A stretch of 63,642 bases of DNA from Nitrosomonas sp. (GCA_020890945.1 JAJHPK010000050.1:1-63642), one strand, 5' to 3'; shown: positions 37,320-46,750, counted from the stretch's first letter. Notes: a model not told the origin generated them from the sequence alone. A program made the numbers and translations.

Positions 37320-37775
37320 TCATAAGATGGATAAAATATACTGCCATTCTCGCGGATCAACGGGGGTAATGGATAAGCGGTTTCCCGTTTGCAAGACGCG
37401 CATATTGCTTAATTCAGGATATTGTCTGAGTTCTTTGATAGGGATAAGCCGTGTTTTGCGTTTTAGCGTAACGTCAACATTAAACCAGCGTGGGTTGTCA
37501 TGGGTTGCTTTTGAATCATAATATTTACTAGCCGGATTAAATTGCGTTCGATCTGGATAGGATGCTTGACTGATTATGATGATTCCAACAATACCCGGTT
37601 CTTTACAGCATGAATGATAGAAAAATGCTTCATCGCCGATCGACATTTGGTGACGCATAAAATTACGCGCTTGATAATTGCGCACACCCTCCCAAGCAAT
37701 CGTCTGTTGCGATAAAACGGCCAAATCATCAATGCTAAATTCATCTGGCTCCGATTTCATTAACCAATAACGCAT
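37320..37775 (-). CDS. EVE domain protein
   Basis: 151 residues from the ATG giving MRYWLMKSEPDEFSIDDL; a longer frame starts 14 codons earlier without support. The EVE/PUA-like fold is clear: WEGVRNYQARNFMR, GDEAFFYHSCCKEPGIVGI, YYDSKATHDNPRWFNVDV. EVE domains bind modified bases in DNA or RNA; the human homolog is thymocyte nuclear protein 1. Stand-alone bacterial members have no assigned role. It is 49 bases upstream of the permease gene. Confidence 0.9.
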   Translation of the reverse strand: MRYWLMKSEPDEFSIDDLAVLSQQTIAWEGVRNYQARNFMRHQMSIGDEAFFYHSCCKEPGIVGIIIISQASYPDRTQFNPASKYYDSKATHDNPRWFNVDVTLKRKTRLIPIKELRQYPELSNMRVLQTGNRLSITPVDPREWQYILSIL

Positions 37776-37828
37776 TCGGAAACGTTCAATTTTATTGTTT
37801 CTTGTCAATAAACGCACTTATTCGCACA

Positions 37829-37856
37829 ATACTTTTTTTGCGGATCAAAAAAGTAT
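37829..37856. terminator. AT-rich perfect hairpin between genes
   Basis: ATACTTTTTT (37829-37838) and AAAAAAGTAT (37847-37856) are exact reverse complements around an 8-base loop. It lies between the exported unknown (37966) and the EVE gene, both on the minus strand. The stem is AT-only apart from one pair, so terminator strength is doubtful. Confidence 0.35.
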
Positions 37857-37965
37857 ACCGATACGAAAAGAATTGAATCTATCTATGTAATGTGAGAGAC
37901 AAATTTTTCTGCTAATTATTTACCTGTCACTCAATTAGCGTTTAACGATAGACATTCTACATCAA

Positions 37966-38550
37966 CTAATTACTCAGTTCGAGACTTTCCATCATTGCTT
38001 GACCGCTTTGTGATGCAGGAGTTAATTGAAAGATAAAATTCGCATTTATGACATACACTGAACAACCAGGGGCAGCCATTGTGGAATTACAAACCTCAAG
38101 CCCATGAAAGTGTTTTGTTTGAAAATGTCTAATTTTGCTACCGCTTTCACCGTGTGCAAAACCAGTTGACTCGAGCCATTCATTTAATGTTTGTTGAGTA
38201 CTCAGACGATAAGCTTTGATCTCTAAATCTGCCGGTTCTATTCTTGCAAACTGACTTGACGCCATCATGTTATTCATAAAAATGATGGCGAATTGTGGAG
38301 GTGGCGTGAATTTATTTAACTCATGTTGCTTACGTTCAACAGCGACAAAATCGTTAGGATAACTTAATTTAAATTGCCCTTGAGAATCGCTATATATTTC
38401 CCAATTTTTTGCGGATGGAATGTTTGATGCATCAATTCTTTCTTGAGTTGAATTCGGAACACTTTCATTACTGACTCCCACAATTAATGCAAAGATTATA
38501 AGCATCATCAAAGACCAGTTCTGGTTGATTTTTTTGTTGGCATAGTACAT
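37966..38550 (-). CDS. Exported hypothetical protein
   Basis: 194 residues from the ATG giving MYYANKKINQNW, preceded by AAAGG; a longer frame extends 19 codons upstream. An N-terminal hydrophobic stretch (LMMLIIFALIVGVSN) is a signal peptide or anchor. The rest resembles PsbP/DUF1795-like small exported domains: WEIYSDSQGQFKLSYPNDFVAVE, then a beta-rich part with CNSTMAAPGCSVY, two cysteines that could form a disulfide. I do not recognise a named family. It follows the secreted protease gene by 84 bases on the same strand and may be cotranscribed with it. Confidence 0.65.
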   Translation of the reverse strand: MYYANKKINQNWSLMMLIIFALIVGVSNESVPNSTQERIDASNIPSAKNWEIYSDSQGQFKLSYPNDFVAVERKQHELNKFTPPPQFAIIFMNNMMASSQFARIEPADLEIKAYRLSTQQTLNEWLESTGFAHGESGSKIRHFQTKHFHGLEVCNSTMAAPGCSVYVINANFIFQLTPASQSGQAMMESLELSN

Positions 38551-38634
38551 GGAGTTTACCTTTCTGTGATATTTCTGTGATACGGGAATAAAGAAATATC
38601 TTCCCATATTAACTGAAAATATTCGGTTAAAAAG

Positions 38635-39789
38635 CTAGCAACCTTCTGCGTCACATAACACTTTAATATTACTGCTCGTAAATCTGGCACCGTAAAGATT
38701 ATGCTGCCCAATAAATAATCCAGAATTTACACTGTTGACTTTGCCTAGTAATTGAAAGGGGGCATAATTTTTCAACCAAGGTCCACCACTAATACCTCGG
38801 CCATAAAAACACCCGCTACCTAATGTGTCAGTAGCTTGTTGAAAAGATTCAGCGGTACAAGCTCTGAGGTACTGGGCGGGGCTTGGAAGATACTCGTCGT
38901 TGACATCGTTGGCAGGATATCCGGCATTGAAATGCACTTGTTCATAAGAATTATCCCAACTACGCCCCGCCCATCCTACAGCGGCATTCAAGGTTTTTCC
39001 GATAGAATTGGTATCCACATTGCAAACAGCAACATCGTAACGGGCCCATGTACTAATATTGTAGCTACCACTTAGATTTTTCCAATCCGCTAAAACACGG
39101 CAACTGGTTACTGGAAAAGTACCATAAGGGGCAGCCCCATTGCGATAAGCAGGAGTGAATGCTTTATTGGTGTACCATGCATTGCGAGATGGTGTGTCAA
39201 ATACACAATGAGCAGCCGTTACTATGTGATTGTTACTAATTGCCGTTGCGGAACAAGATGCATCTCCCGATGGAGTGGTAAATGTCAATCTACCGATCCA
39301 TTTGTGCGGATGGATTTTCCACAATGCTTCAATGGTATTAACGTCATAATTAATATAAGTGCTTTCTGTTCCTGTTAAAACGTTTGTTGGACTATCTTTT
39401 ACGGTGAGTGTCGCTTCTACATTTTCTAAATATAGAGTTCCAAACTCGGTTTCCAGTTTTTTCCAATCATTCCCATAAGCCTGGCGATGGATTGTATTGG
39501 AATCGGGAGAGGGAGAACCTCCAGCCGTTGATGTCGGCATGGGCATCGTATTGGTAGTGATGTTGGATGAATTTTTTTTAAAAGGAATAGGCTTTCTTTT
39601 GTCGATCATCATAATGCCTGGTGCTTTAGCAATACTGTCTCGCGTCCAATAAAAGAACGTTTTTGATCGATTTTTGTTGACATCTGCAGCACTAGCTTCT
39701 TCAGACACTGTTGAAGAATCGGCTTGTGCGTTATATCCTGCACAAAGAAGAAAAACAGTAGTGACTAGAACATAATATTTAGATGTCAT
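38635..39789 (-). CDS. Secreted trypsin-like serine protease
   Basis: 384 residues with a signal peptide (about 1-23, ending AQA). A low-complexity Ser/Pro/Thr region spans about 75-100. The S1 chymotrypsin-like domain starts at about 165. The catalytic triad is visible: H194 in VTAAHC, D252 in ARYDVAVC, S334 in RGISGGP. Cysteines pair plausibly (C179/C195, C230/C256, C311/C327). The substrate is unknown. It resembles extracellular V8/trypsin-like proteases of bacteria. It is probably in one unit with the exported unknown downstream. Confidence 0.85.
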   Translation of the reverse strand: MTSKYYVLVTTVFLLCAGYNAQADSSTVSEEASAADVNKNRSKTFFYWTRDSIAKAPGIMMIDKRKPIPFKKNSSNITTNTMPMPTSTAGGSPSPDSNTIHRQAYGNDWKKLETEFGTLYLENVEATLTVKDSPTNVLTGTESTYINYDVNTIEALWKIHPHKWIGRLTFTTPSGDASCSATAISNNHIVTAAHCVFDTPSRNAWYTNKAFTPAYRNGAAPYGTFPVTSCRVLADWKNLSGSYNISTWARYDVAVCNVDTNSIGKTLNAAVGWAGRSWDNSYEQVHFNAGYPANDVNDEYLPSPAQYLRACTAESFQQATDTLGSGCFYGRGISGGPWLKNYAPFQLLGKVNSVNSGLFIGQHNLYGARFTSSNIKVLCDAEGC

Positions 39790-39877
39790 TTTTTATTCCG
39801 TTACTCATTCAAAAATAAATTGGCTTGTTATTACTCGCATAAATTAAATAATTCCATATTCTTGTATGTATAACACT

Positions 39878-39958
39878 CGAAATCTTTGCGAAATCCTGCT
39901 TTATAAAAATATTCTTTCTTAATAAAGAATGGGTGAAACGAGTTTTGCAAAGCTCTCA
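39878..39958. repeat. Small inverted-repeat (MITE-like) element, second copy
   Basis: Outer arms CGAAATCTTTGCGAAA (39878) and CGAGTTTTGCAAAGCTCTCA (ending 39958) are imperfect inverted repeats. They have the same CTTTGCAAAA-type core as the element at 4155-4245. Inside is an exact hairpin, ATTCTTT/AAAGAAT at 39911-39930. It has no coding capacity. Confidence 0.4.
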
Positions 39959-40197
39959 TATTATTTATTTTTCCTTGCGAAGTATGTGAAATTTCTCACA
40001 CTTTACGCGATAGTCAGTAGTTCGATGATTTTATGAATCATTATTTAGAATCTTTTCTAAGATAGAATGATTGTCGTGTTATGTCGATCGATATTCATTA
40101 AACTCGAGATACAAGAAGAATGCAAAATTTTGCAAACAGCGTCTGCTCGGTGCGCCCTATATATATTTTCTCCTCACGGCAACGCGACGGAGAAATC

Positions 40198-40266
40198 ATG
40201 AATTCAAATGGCTTTTCTGTAATTAAAATTGTCGCTAACGGGTATAGACAAGCTGATATCATTTAA
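40198..40266 (+). CDS. Possible 22-residue peptide upstream of the redoxin gene
   Basis: ATG 40198 follows CGGAGAAATC and the frame ends at TAA 40264-40266, 53 bases before the redoxin start. The peptide reads MNSNGFSVIKIVANGYRQAD plus two residues. It may be a leader peptide or chance. Confidence 0.25.
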   Translation: MNSNGFSVIKIVANGYRQADII

Positions 40267-40319
40267 TGAATTTCTTATTTTGAATTCGTGGAAAAAACTG
40301 TTTATTTTTATATTTTATT

Positions 40320-40979
40320 ATGATCACTCCTTTACTTTCTGATGTTGCGGTAGATGCTTGGGTTCAAGGTGGGCCTATTGAATTAAACAATTTGGTTGGC
40401 TCGGTTGTGTTAATCGAGGTTTTTCAAGTCAATTGTCCAGGTTGTTTTATTTATTCTCTACCGAAAGCGGTGGAGTTTTATCAAAAGTATCATAACCAAG
40501 GATTAGAGATCATTGGATTGGCCACTGCATTTGAAGATTACGACAAAAATACGTTAGAAAATCTTAAAAAATTAATCACTAACGGTGAAGTGATCGGTGA
40601 AACATATAAAGCTCTCAATCGCTACGATAAATTGACGGAAGATCGCAAACTGCCGTGGAAGATACCTTTTCCAGTGGGCATGGATAGCGTTTCAGAAGAT
40701 AACCAGCCTGTTACCGATGAACGCGTTCTAAAGTATGCCCAGACTTTTCTAAATGGATTCGACGATTTCAATGAAGGTAAACAATACGCAGTGCTGCAGC
40801 AAGTTAAACACTACTTAGAACAAAAAACAAAGAAAGCTGAAACTTTTGAACGATTCGCTCTGCAAGGGACACCTTCTTGTATTACCTTTAATCGCAAAGG
40901 GCAGTTGAGTGATATTTCATTCGGTCAGACTGACTACAAACAAGCCATGATTGAAGAACTTTTGGCGGACAAGTCTTGA
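40320..40979 (+). CDS. Thioredoxin-fold redoxin with CPGC motif
   Basis: 219 residues, no signal peptide. The AhpC/TSA-TlpA fold is clear at the start: LVGSVVLIEVFQVNCPGCFIY, with C39 and C42 forming a CPGC redox pair, then GLEIIGLATAFEDYD. A long insertion (about 75-165) is followed by the cis-proline segment LQGTPSCITFNRKG, which has an extra Cys. It is likely a thiol-disulfide or peroxide-reducing enzyme with an unknown partner. No Shine-Dalgarno is seen before ATG 40320, so the start is uncertain. Confidence 0.75.
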   Translation: MITPLLSDVAVDAWVQGGPIELNNLVGSVVLIEVFQVNCPGCFIYSLPKAVEFYQKYHNQGLEIIGLATAFEDYDKNTLENLKKLITNGEVIGETYKALNRYDKLTEDRKLPWKIPFPVGMDSVSEDNQPVTDERVLKYAQTFLNGFDDFNEGKQYAVLQQVKHYLEQKTKKAETFERFALQGTPSCITFNRKGQLSDISFGQTDYKQAMIEELLADKS

Positions 40980-41063
40980 TAATGAAAAAAATTGCGATAT
41001 TAATAGGGGTTCATGTTTCTCTATTTTTCTGACAATCAATATAATTGCCAGACACCAGAAGGG

Positions 41064-41242
41064 ACCCCCGCATATGCCGTCAAGATCATCTCTTGAACCA
41101 TAAGGTTCAAGGCGGCTATTTCATGGATACATCAGGCACATCCTATAAATAAGTGCGCACAACAGTATCACTTTAATCCACAGCCATTTTCTAACAATTG
41201 GTTCAAAGAATACTGACCTTAAACAAACAACGCAGGGATTAA
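41064..41242 (-). ncRNA. ssrS: 6S RNA
   Basis: It lies directly downstream of zapA on the same strand, the standard place for ssrS. On the minus strand the 3' half contains GCCTTGAACCTTATGGTTCAAG, a strong hairpin equal to the CCUUGAACC/GGUUCAAGG hairpin of E. coli 6S RNA, followed by TTGACGGCATATGCGGGG as in the proteobacterial consensus. The closing stem can form between CCCTGCG near 41237 and TGCGGGG near 41069. The roughly 180-nt length fits. 6S RNA mimics an open promoter and sequesters sigma-70 RNA polymerase. Ends are estimated. Confidence 0.72.
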
Positions 41243-41263
41243 CCGTTTAATCAGTTGATGTTA

Positions 41264-41569
41264 TTACTCTACTTTGCTGCTATTAATTGCCGCACCAACT
41301 TCTTCATCTAACGATTTAATTGTACGCTTAAAATCATCAATGTCAAAACCTGTTTCATGACGTAACATAAGCAATTCATGCGCGATACCCAGTGCGGCAA
41401 TCAACACTATACGGTCAGAGTCGACAACTTTCCCTTCGGTTTTGATATCGTGTATTTTTTTTTCTAAATAACCAGCTGCAAGTCGAAGATCTTGTTGTTC
41501 ATCAGCAGGGCAATTGATGCAAAATTCTCGCCCCATGAGTTTGATATTTAATGATTTATTATGATTCAT
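41264..41569 (-). CDS. zapA: Cell division protein ZapA
   Basis: 101 residues from the ATG giving MNHNKSLNIKLMGREF; 20 upstream in-frame codons overlap the preceding gene and have no match. The N-terminal beta domain KLMGREFCINCPADEQQDLRLAA and a C-terminal coiled coil (DRIVLIAALGIAHELL) match ZapA, which bundles FtsZ filaments. It overlaps the zapB-like gene by 11 bases and is followed by 6S RNA. Confidence 0.9.
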   Translation of the reverse strand: MNHNKSLNIKLMGREFCINCPADEQQDLRLAAGYLEKKIHDIKTEGKVVDSDRIVLIAALGIAHELLMLRHETGFDIDDFKRTIKSLDEEVGAAINSSKVE

Positions 41570-41759
41570 GATCGGAGATGCTCGATAGAAGTTTTTCAAG
41601 TCGATGCGTCGCAGAAGATATCTTTTCATTTAACTTATGATTTTGAGCTTGGCTATCTTCGAGCTCTTTGCGCAACTTAGAATTTTCTTGATAAATTTCC
41701 TGATACATAGTCACAAGTTTAAATATTTTTTCTTCTAAAGATTTCAGCTCAGCTTTCAT
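41559..41759 (-). CDS. ZapB-like coiled-coil protein
   Basis: 66 residues, almost wholly coiled coil (LKSLEEKIFKLVTMYQEIYQENSKL, cut at natural heptads). It corresponds to the small TIGR02449/ZapB-like protein regularly found upstream of zapA in betaproteobacteria. A division-related role is inferred from position. The stop overlaps the zapA start. Confidence 0.75.
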   Translation of the reverse strand: MKAELKSLEEKIFKLVTMYQEIYQENSKLRKELEDSQAQNHKLNEKISSATHRLEKLLSSISDHES

Positions 41760-41926
41760 GTTTGCATCACTTTCTTAAGTGATTCGTAGTTAACAGAAGT
41801 ATCGCTAAACAATTTTTACTTCGTTGTGCATATTCCAAGCAGATATTTTTCCTGAATGAAGAATAGCGCTTAATGCATGACATTACAACAAACGTGATTG
41901 AATAATTCAAGTGTATTATTAATAGC

Positions 41927-43126
41927 TTAAACGAACAAACGCAATGCGCTGCTACTACCAGCATGGATATGTTTTCTTTTCATTGCGGATTGAATGTCGA
42001 TTAATTGCTGTTTGCTTCTTTGTAAACCACTGTCACTGAGCGGAACGCGATTATCGTCGACAATAATGCCACCCAATGTATTGGAAAATATTTTGGCCAG
42101 ATGCGTCATTTGATCAAAAACACGTTCTCCATGCGCAACACGTGGAACATCCAATAAAAAAGTAACCCCGTGCGTAGAAAGCGAGCGCATATTATCGGAA
42201 TGGAAAGGCACTGATTCATAATTGCTCAGTGTAAACAAAACATTATTATTATCATCACGATACTTGAAAACACCATCGGAGTCTAGCTTAAAACCAGACG
42301 CTTCAGCGAGCGCTCTAATCTTGGTGCCGACGAATGCACCGTCATCTTTACTAATGATATTAATGCCAATCATCACGTCTACATCGGCACAAAATCTGTC
42401 TAAAGCAACGGCTTTGTCATGGACTGATACTATGTCTGGACATTCTGCGACAGCATGAATTTGCGCTGCGAATTCTTCGATTAAATCTCGAAATTTCGAC
42501 AAATTGACTTCACTAATCGCACCTGCTCTATCCGCTAATTGCAAACAACCTTTGATGTGTTTATAGCCATCGTTATCGATGTTGCTTTCGTTGGTTATTT
42601 CTTCCCAAGGTTCGTCATTGTCATGCTGTCCTAACCATGCGACTCCTTTGCCAAAATCAAATTTCCGTTGCAGCAGTTTTGCGATATGCGTATTAGCAAT
42701 CGGTAATTCTGAACGAATATTGGCGATATAATTGGTGGTGCTGTCGTAATCCAAAAGTAGGGACGAGGTGGTTGTCGAACTACTAGCGGTGGCGGTATTC
42801 AGAGGAGGCGGTGATGATATCGCGGAATCTTTCCGATAATCTGCCTCGCGTGAATGTGAATGATAAGCATCCGATTGTGCGTGTGTCTCCAAGTCAGGAT
42901 CTGGAAAAGAGGCTTTATTAAAAACGGGTTCGATTCTTTCGGATATATTTTCGTTCGTTTCACTATCCATCAGTGCATCGTTATGTTTGTATTCAAATGC
43001 CGCTTGTACTTTACGTTGATAACGTTGTTGTTGAATCCAATTAAAAATCACCACTCCGGCTATGACGACAGCGCCAATAATAACGAGACTTAATTGCAAG
43101 TCACTCATGTTGCTCAATATATCCAT
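41927..43126 (-). CDS. zipA: Cell division protein ZipA
   Basis: 399 residues from the ATG after TTAGGAGAAAAA; an upstream in-frame ATG (43153) would overlap that ribosome binding site. One N-terminal membrane helix at about 11-30 (LSLVIIGAVVIAGVVIF) is followed by a variable acidic/Ser-rich linker. The C-terminal FtsZ-binding domain (about 240-385) includes HGVTFLLDVPRVAHGERVFDQM. ZipA tethers FtsZ to the membrane. It directly follows smc (42 bases), as in other proteobacteria. Confidence 0.9.
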   Translation of the reverse strand: MDILSNMSDLQLSLVIIGAVVIAGVVIFNWIQQQRYQRKVQAAFEYKHNDALMDSETNENISERIEPVFNKASFPDPDLETHAQSDAYHSHSREADYRKDSAISSPPPLNTATASSSTTTSSLLLDYDSTTNYIANIRSELPIANTHIAKLLQRKFDFGKGVAWLGQHDNDEPWEEITNESNIDNDGYKHIKGCLQLADRAGAISEVNLSKFRDLIEEFAAQIHAVAECPDIVSVHDKAVALDRFCADVDVMIGINIISKDDGAFVGTKIRALAEASGFKLDSDGVFKYRDDNNNVLFTLSNYESVPFHSDNMRSLSTHGVTFLLDVPRVAHGERVFDQMTHLAKIFSNTLGGIIVDDNRVPLSDSGLQRSKQQLIDIQSAMKRKHIHAGSSSALRLFV

Positions 43127-43168
43127 TTTTTCTCCTAAAAATACCTGATGCACCGCGCATAAATTAGA

Positions 43169-46100
43169 TCATTTTAACGATAGCTGATCAATGCTAGTCG
43201 CTGGTTGTTTTATTTGTGTTCCTATTTTACTGGCATCAGTAATATCGACTGCGACTATTTTTGATACCCCTTGTTCTTGCATTGTAACTCCGATTAATTG
43301 TTGTGCCATTTCCATCGTGATTTTGTTGTGACTGATGAATAAAAATTGCGTTTGTTGTGACATGCTTTTAACTAACTCACAAAACCGTTCAGTATTGCGA
43401 TCATCCAGTGGTGCATCGACTTCATCCAGCAAACAAAAGGGTGCAGGATTCAGTTTAAATAACGCGAAAATAAGAGCTAAAGCAGTCAGTGCTTTTTCTC
43501 CTCCCGATAGTAGATGAATCGAACTGTTTTTCTTGCCTGGAGGTTGCGCCGTTAATGTCAATCCTGCATCCAGTATCTGGCTGTCGTTTAATTCTAATTT
43601 TGCTTGGCCGCCAGAAAAAATGATCGGGAAAATTTCCTTCAGGTATTGATTGACTTGATCAAAAGTTTCTTTTAATCGTACTTCAGTTTCAACATCAATT
43701 TTTTGAATAACATTTTCTAGTGTTGCAATAGCTTCGTTAAGATCGGCTATTTGCAAAGATAAATTGGATTCGCGGTGCTGGGCATTGGCTAGTTCTTCGA
43801 GTGATGAAAGATTGACGGCACCAAGTGCAGCAATGTCGCTATTGAGTAAATTGATTTGAGTTTGTAAAGCAGAAAAGCTTTTTTTACCTACTAAAGGTGT
43901 TAATTCTTCGATATCTTGCGCACCATCACGAATAAGCTCATTAAATTGTTCGATATTAATCGAGGCTGCCTGTTCTTTTAACCGTGCTTGATTGATTTCA
44001 TCTTTGAGTTTATGTGTTTTATGTTCGCAAGCCAAATGCGTATTTTCCTTCTCACGCAACTGATTCATGATATTTTCAACTTCTTGTCGGGCCTCAGACA
44101 GCGTTTGTTCGACTATCTTACGTTTTTCATTTAATGTAGCTAATTGTTCTTGCAGATCTTTTTCACTTAACTTGTTGATTTCATCGTTTAAACGATACTG
44201 GGTATCAGTTAAACTTTTTGAGTTCTCATTAATTGACGCCAATTTGTTATTCGCTTCATTAATTTTGTTGTCGCAAGTATTGGCGTATAAAGAAACTTGT
44301 TGGCACTGCTGTGTTATTTCGTGCAGTTTTTTTCGATGTTCTGTCAGTAATTGATTGGATTCGTGCCAAATTTTTTGATACTGCTCACTTTGTTTTTTTT
44401 GAGATTCAATCTGTTGCAGATTTTCTGTCAGATTAGATTTTATCGATTGATGGGATTTGCGCTCTTGTTCGAGTGATTGTTGAATTTCAACTAATTCTGA
44501 AGATATTTGCTGATTACGGCGAATGAATTGCTCATTGAGTTGTGAATATTTAGTAAATTCCAGCTCTAAATCATGCTTATGTTTTTCGTTTTGTTTAAGC
44601 TCTTTTACGGATAGCTCAGCTAGGCCATTCACTTGTTCATAGTCGTTTTCGGCTAATCGCAACGAATCATTTTGTTGAGAAATGAGTAATTCCAAATGAG
44701 TGATTTCTTGTTGGGTTTGTTCTAGTTCTTGCTGGCGTGATAACACACCGTGTAATTCCGAATCCGGTGCATAAAAAGAGAAGCTAGACTGCGTAAAGAT
44801 ATGACCTTGCGGGGTAACCAAAATTTCGCCAAGATTTAATAAATGTCGACGTTGAAAGCCTAGATCAAGTCTCTCAATCATATAAACGTGATTTAACCAT
44901 TGTAGAAGAACTGGTTGAATCTCAATGTCCTTAATTTTGATTAAAGTCAGTAGTTTACTAAAATGGCTGTTGCTGTACTGGGCGGTATTTTCAGAAGTTG
45001 ATTCAGTAACTAACGCATCACGAGAGTATTTTTCAAAAAAAATCCATTTATTGGTTGGCGCATTATCAATACACTTTTGAAAGTTATCGAGGCTGTCAAT
45101 TTCGAGGCTGTTCAGTTTTTCCCGCATGACTGATTCAAGGGCGCTTTCCCATTCTGCACAAATACTAATTTTTTGCCATAACTTCGGTAAATGCTCAAAC
45201 TCGTTCTGACGAAACCAGTCATTGGATTGGTGAATGTTATGTAATTTTTGTTGCAGATTATTGATTGCTTTGAATCGAGCGGTAGCTTGAGATAACGTAT
45301 GTTTTAATTCGTTGGTTTCATGGGAAATTTTTTGTTTTCGCTGCCCCGCGAGTGCAAGTTTTTGCGTGATCTCTTGATGTTTAACGTTATCTTCCGCCAG
45401 CTTTAATTCAGCTTGTTCTTTTAGTGATTGCAATTCAATTAATCTGTCTTCCCCTACCTGAGGAAGTTGATTGTGTTCGTTCTGTAGGCGAGTGTGACGC
45501 GTTTCAAGCTGATGAATGTTTTTTTCGTGGTGAGCCAGTTGTGTCGTTTCGACGCGATTGCTTTGCTCTAAGACGATAAGATTCTGCCGAGAATTATTGA
45601 ATTGTTCCTGATTTTTTGATACTTCTTTTTCCAAATCAGGGAGCGCGTTTTCCCCATCGTTTAGGCGTTGCATATTTTCTTCGACAGTGATGCGTGTTTT
45701 TTCTTGTTCTGCTAGCCAAGACTTTAGGTTATCTAAAATGCTTGATTTGGATTGAATATTTTTTTCGAGTTGAGCGTCTATTTCGATGAGCTGTTGTTGC
45801 AATCGGTCTTTGCTGCCTCTAAGGTGTTTCATTTCCTGTTCTGCAAGACCTATTTGGGCATTGACCGTATAAACCGCTTGCTGCGCGAATTGCAGTTTAT
45901 CGTTGCTGTGATGTTGCAACTCGCGATATTGTTGGGATTCAATTTCTGCGTTGCGTTGTGCTAAGAAGACTTGTTCTAATTCAGTCTCCAATCGCTTAAT
46001 TTCATTTGTCGCAGCGTTTTGTTGCTTCGAGGCATCATTGCGTTTTTGTAACCAGAGTATGGTTTGAGTTCTGACCAATTCTTGCTGATAAGTTTGATAG

Positions 46101-46750
46101 CGTTCTGCGGCTTCGGCTTGAGATTCCAGGTGTTGTAACTGAATGAGTAACTCTTGTTTTATATCCGCTAAACGTGTTAAATTTTTGCGCGTTTCAATCA
46201 ACCGCGTTGAAGTTTCTTGGCGTCTTTCCCGGTATTGTGAAATACCCGCTGCTTCTTCTAAAAAACCTTTGAGTTCTGCTGGTTTGGCTTCAATGATTTT
46301 TGATAGCATGCCTTGCTCGATGATGGCATAACCATGTCCACCGACACCAGTGCCCAAGAAAAGATCTGAAATATCGCGTCGTCTTACTTGAATATTGTTA
46401 ATGTAATAACTGGAGACACCATCGCGTTGCAGCACGCGTTTAATGGAAATTTCGGCGAAATCGCCCCATTGCCCGGAAGTTTTTTTTAATTCATTATCAA
46501 AAATAATTTCAACACTTGCTCGACCAATAGCCTTGCGGTTATTGGAACCTGCAAAAATGACATCTTGGATAGAATCACCGCGAAGCGCAGATGCTTTCGA
46601 CTCCCCCAAAACCCATCGTACTGCATCGATTACATTGGATTTGCCGCAGCCGTTTGGTCCAACAATACCGAGCAGGCTGGACGAAACAGGGATCGTAGTT
46701 GGATCCACAAACGATTTGAAGCCGGCGAGTTTGATGCAGGTTAAACGCAA
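43169..46750 (-). CDS. smc: Chromosome segregation protein SMC
   Basis: About 1193 residues. The start is uncertain: TTG at 46750 gives the conserved RLTCIKLAGFKSF opening, while an in-frame TTG at 46768 adds six residues. Both lack a clear ribosome binding site. The N-terminal ATPase half has Walker A GPNGCGKSN. Long coiled coils flank a hinge at about 520-680. The C-terminal half has the ABC signature LLSGGEKALTALAL and Walker B FCLLDEVDAPLDD. SMC dimers compact and separate chromosomes. zipA follows. Confidence 0.95.
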   Translation of the reverse strand: MRLTCIKLAGFKSFVDPTTIPVSSSLLGIVGPNGCGKSNVIDAVRWVLGESKASALRGDSIQDVIFAGSNNRKAIGRASVEIIFDNELKKTSGQWGDFAEISIKRVLQRDGVSSYYINNIQVRRRDISDLFLGTGVGGHGYAIIEQGMLSKIIEAKPAELKGFLEEAAGISQYRERRQETSTRLIETRKNLTRLADIKQELLIQLQHLESQAEAAERYQTYQQELVRTQTILWLQKRNDASKQQNAATNEIKRLETELEQVFLAQRNAEIESQQYRELQHHSNDKLQFAQQAVYTVNAQIGLAEQEMKHLRGSKDRLQQQLIEIDAQLEKNIQSKSSILDNLKSWLAEQEKTRITVEENMQRLNDGENALPDLEKEVSKNQEQFNNSRQNLIVLEQSNRVETTQLAHHEKNIHQLETRHTRLQNEHNQLPQVGEDRLIELQSLKEQAELKLAEDNVKHQEITQKLALAGQRKQKISHETNELKHTLSQATARFKAINNLQQKLHNIHQSNDWFRQNEFEHLPKLWQKISICAEWESALESVMREKLNSLEIDSLDNFQKCIDNAPTNKWIFFEKYSRDALVTESTSENTAQYSNSHFSKLLTLIKIKDIEIQPVLLQWLNHVYMIERLDLGFQRRHLLNLGEILVTPQGHIFTQSSFSFYAPDSELHGVLSRQQELEQTQQEITHLELLISQQNDSLRLAENDYEQVNGLAELSVKELKQNEKHKHDLELEFTKYSQLNEQFIRRNQQISSELVEIQQSLEQERKSHQSIKSNLTENLQQIESQKKQSEQYQKIWHESNQLLTEHRKKLHEITQQCQQVSLYANTCDNKINEANNKLASINENSKSLTDTQYRLNDEINKLSEKDLQEQLATLNEKRKIVEQTLSEARQEVENIMNQLREKENTHLACEHKTHKLKDEINQARLKEQAASINIEQFNELIRDGAQDIEELTPLVGKKSFSALQTQINLLNSDIAALGAVNLSSLEELANAQHRESNLSLQIADLNEAIATLENVIQKIDVETEVRLKETFDQVNQYLKEIFPIIFSGGQAKLELNDSQILDAGLTLTAQPPGKKNSSIHLLSGGEKALTALALIFALFKLNPAPFCLLDEVDAPLDDRNTERFCELVKSMSQQTQFLFISHNKITMEMAQQLIGVTMQEQGVSKIVAVDITDASKIGTQIKQPATSIDQLSLK

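Larger units (their letters stand above)
39790..40319. other. Intergenic region with inverted-repeat element and short ORF
   Basis: This 530-base AT-rich gap separates the divergent protease and redoxin genes. It holds an inverted-repeat element (39878-39958) and a 22-codon frame (40198-40266) with a CGGAG ribosome binding site. Promoters for both flanking genes should lie here, but I assign none. Confidence 0.6.
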
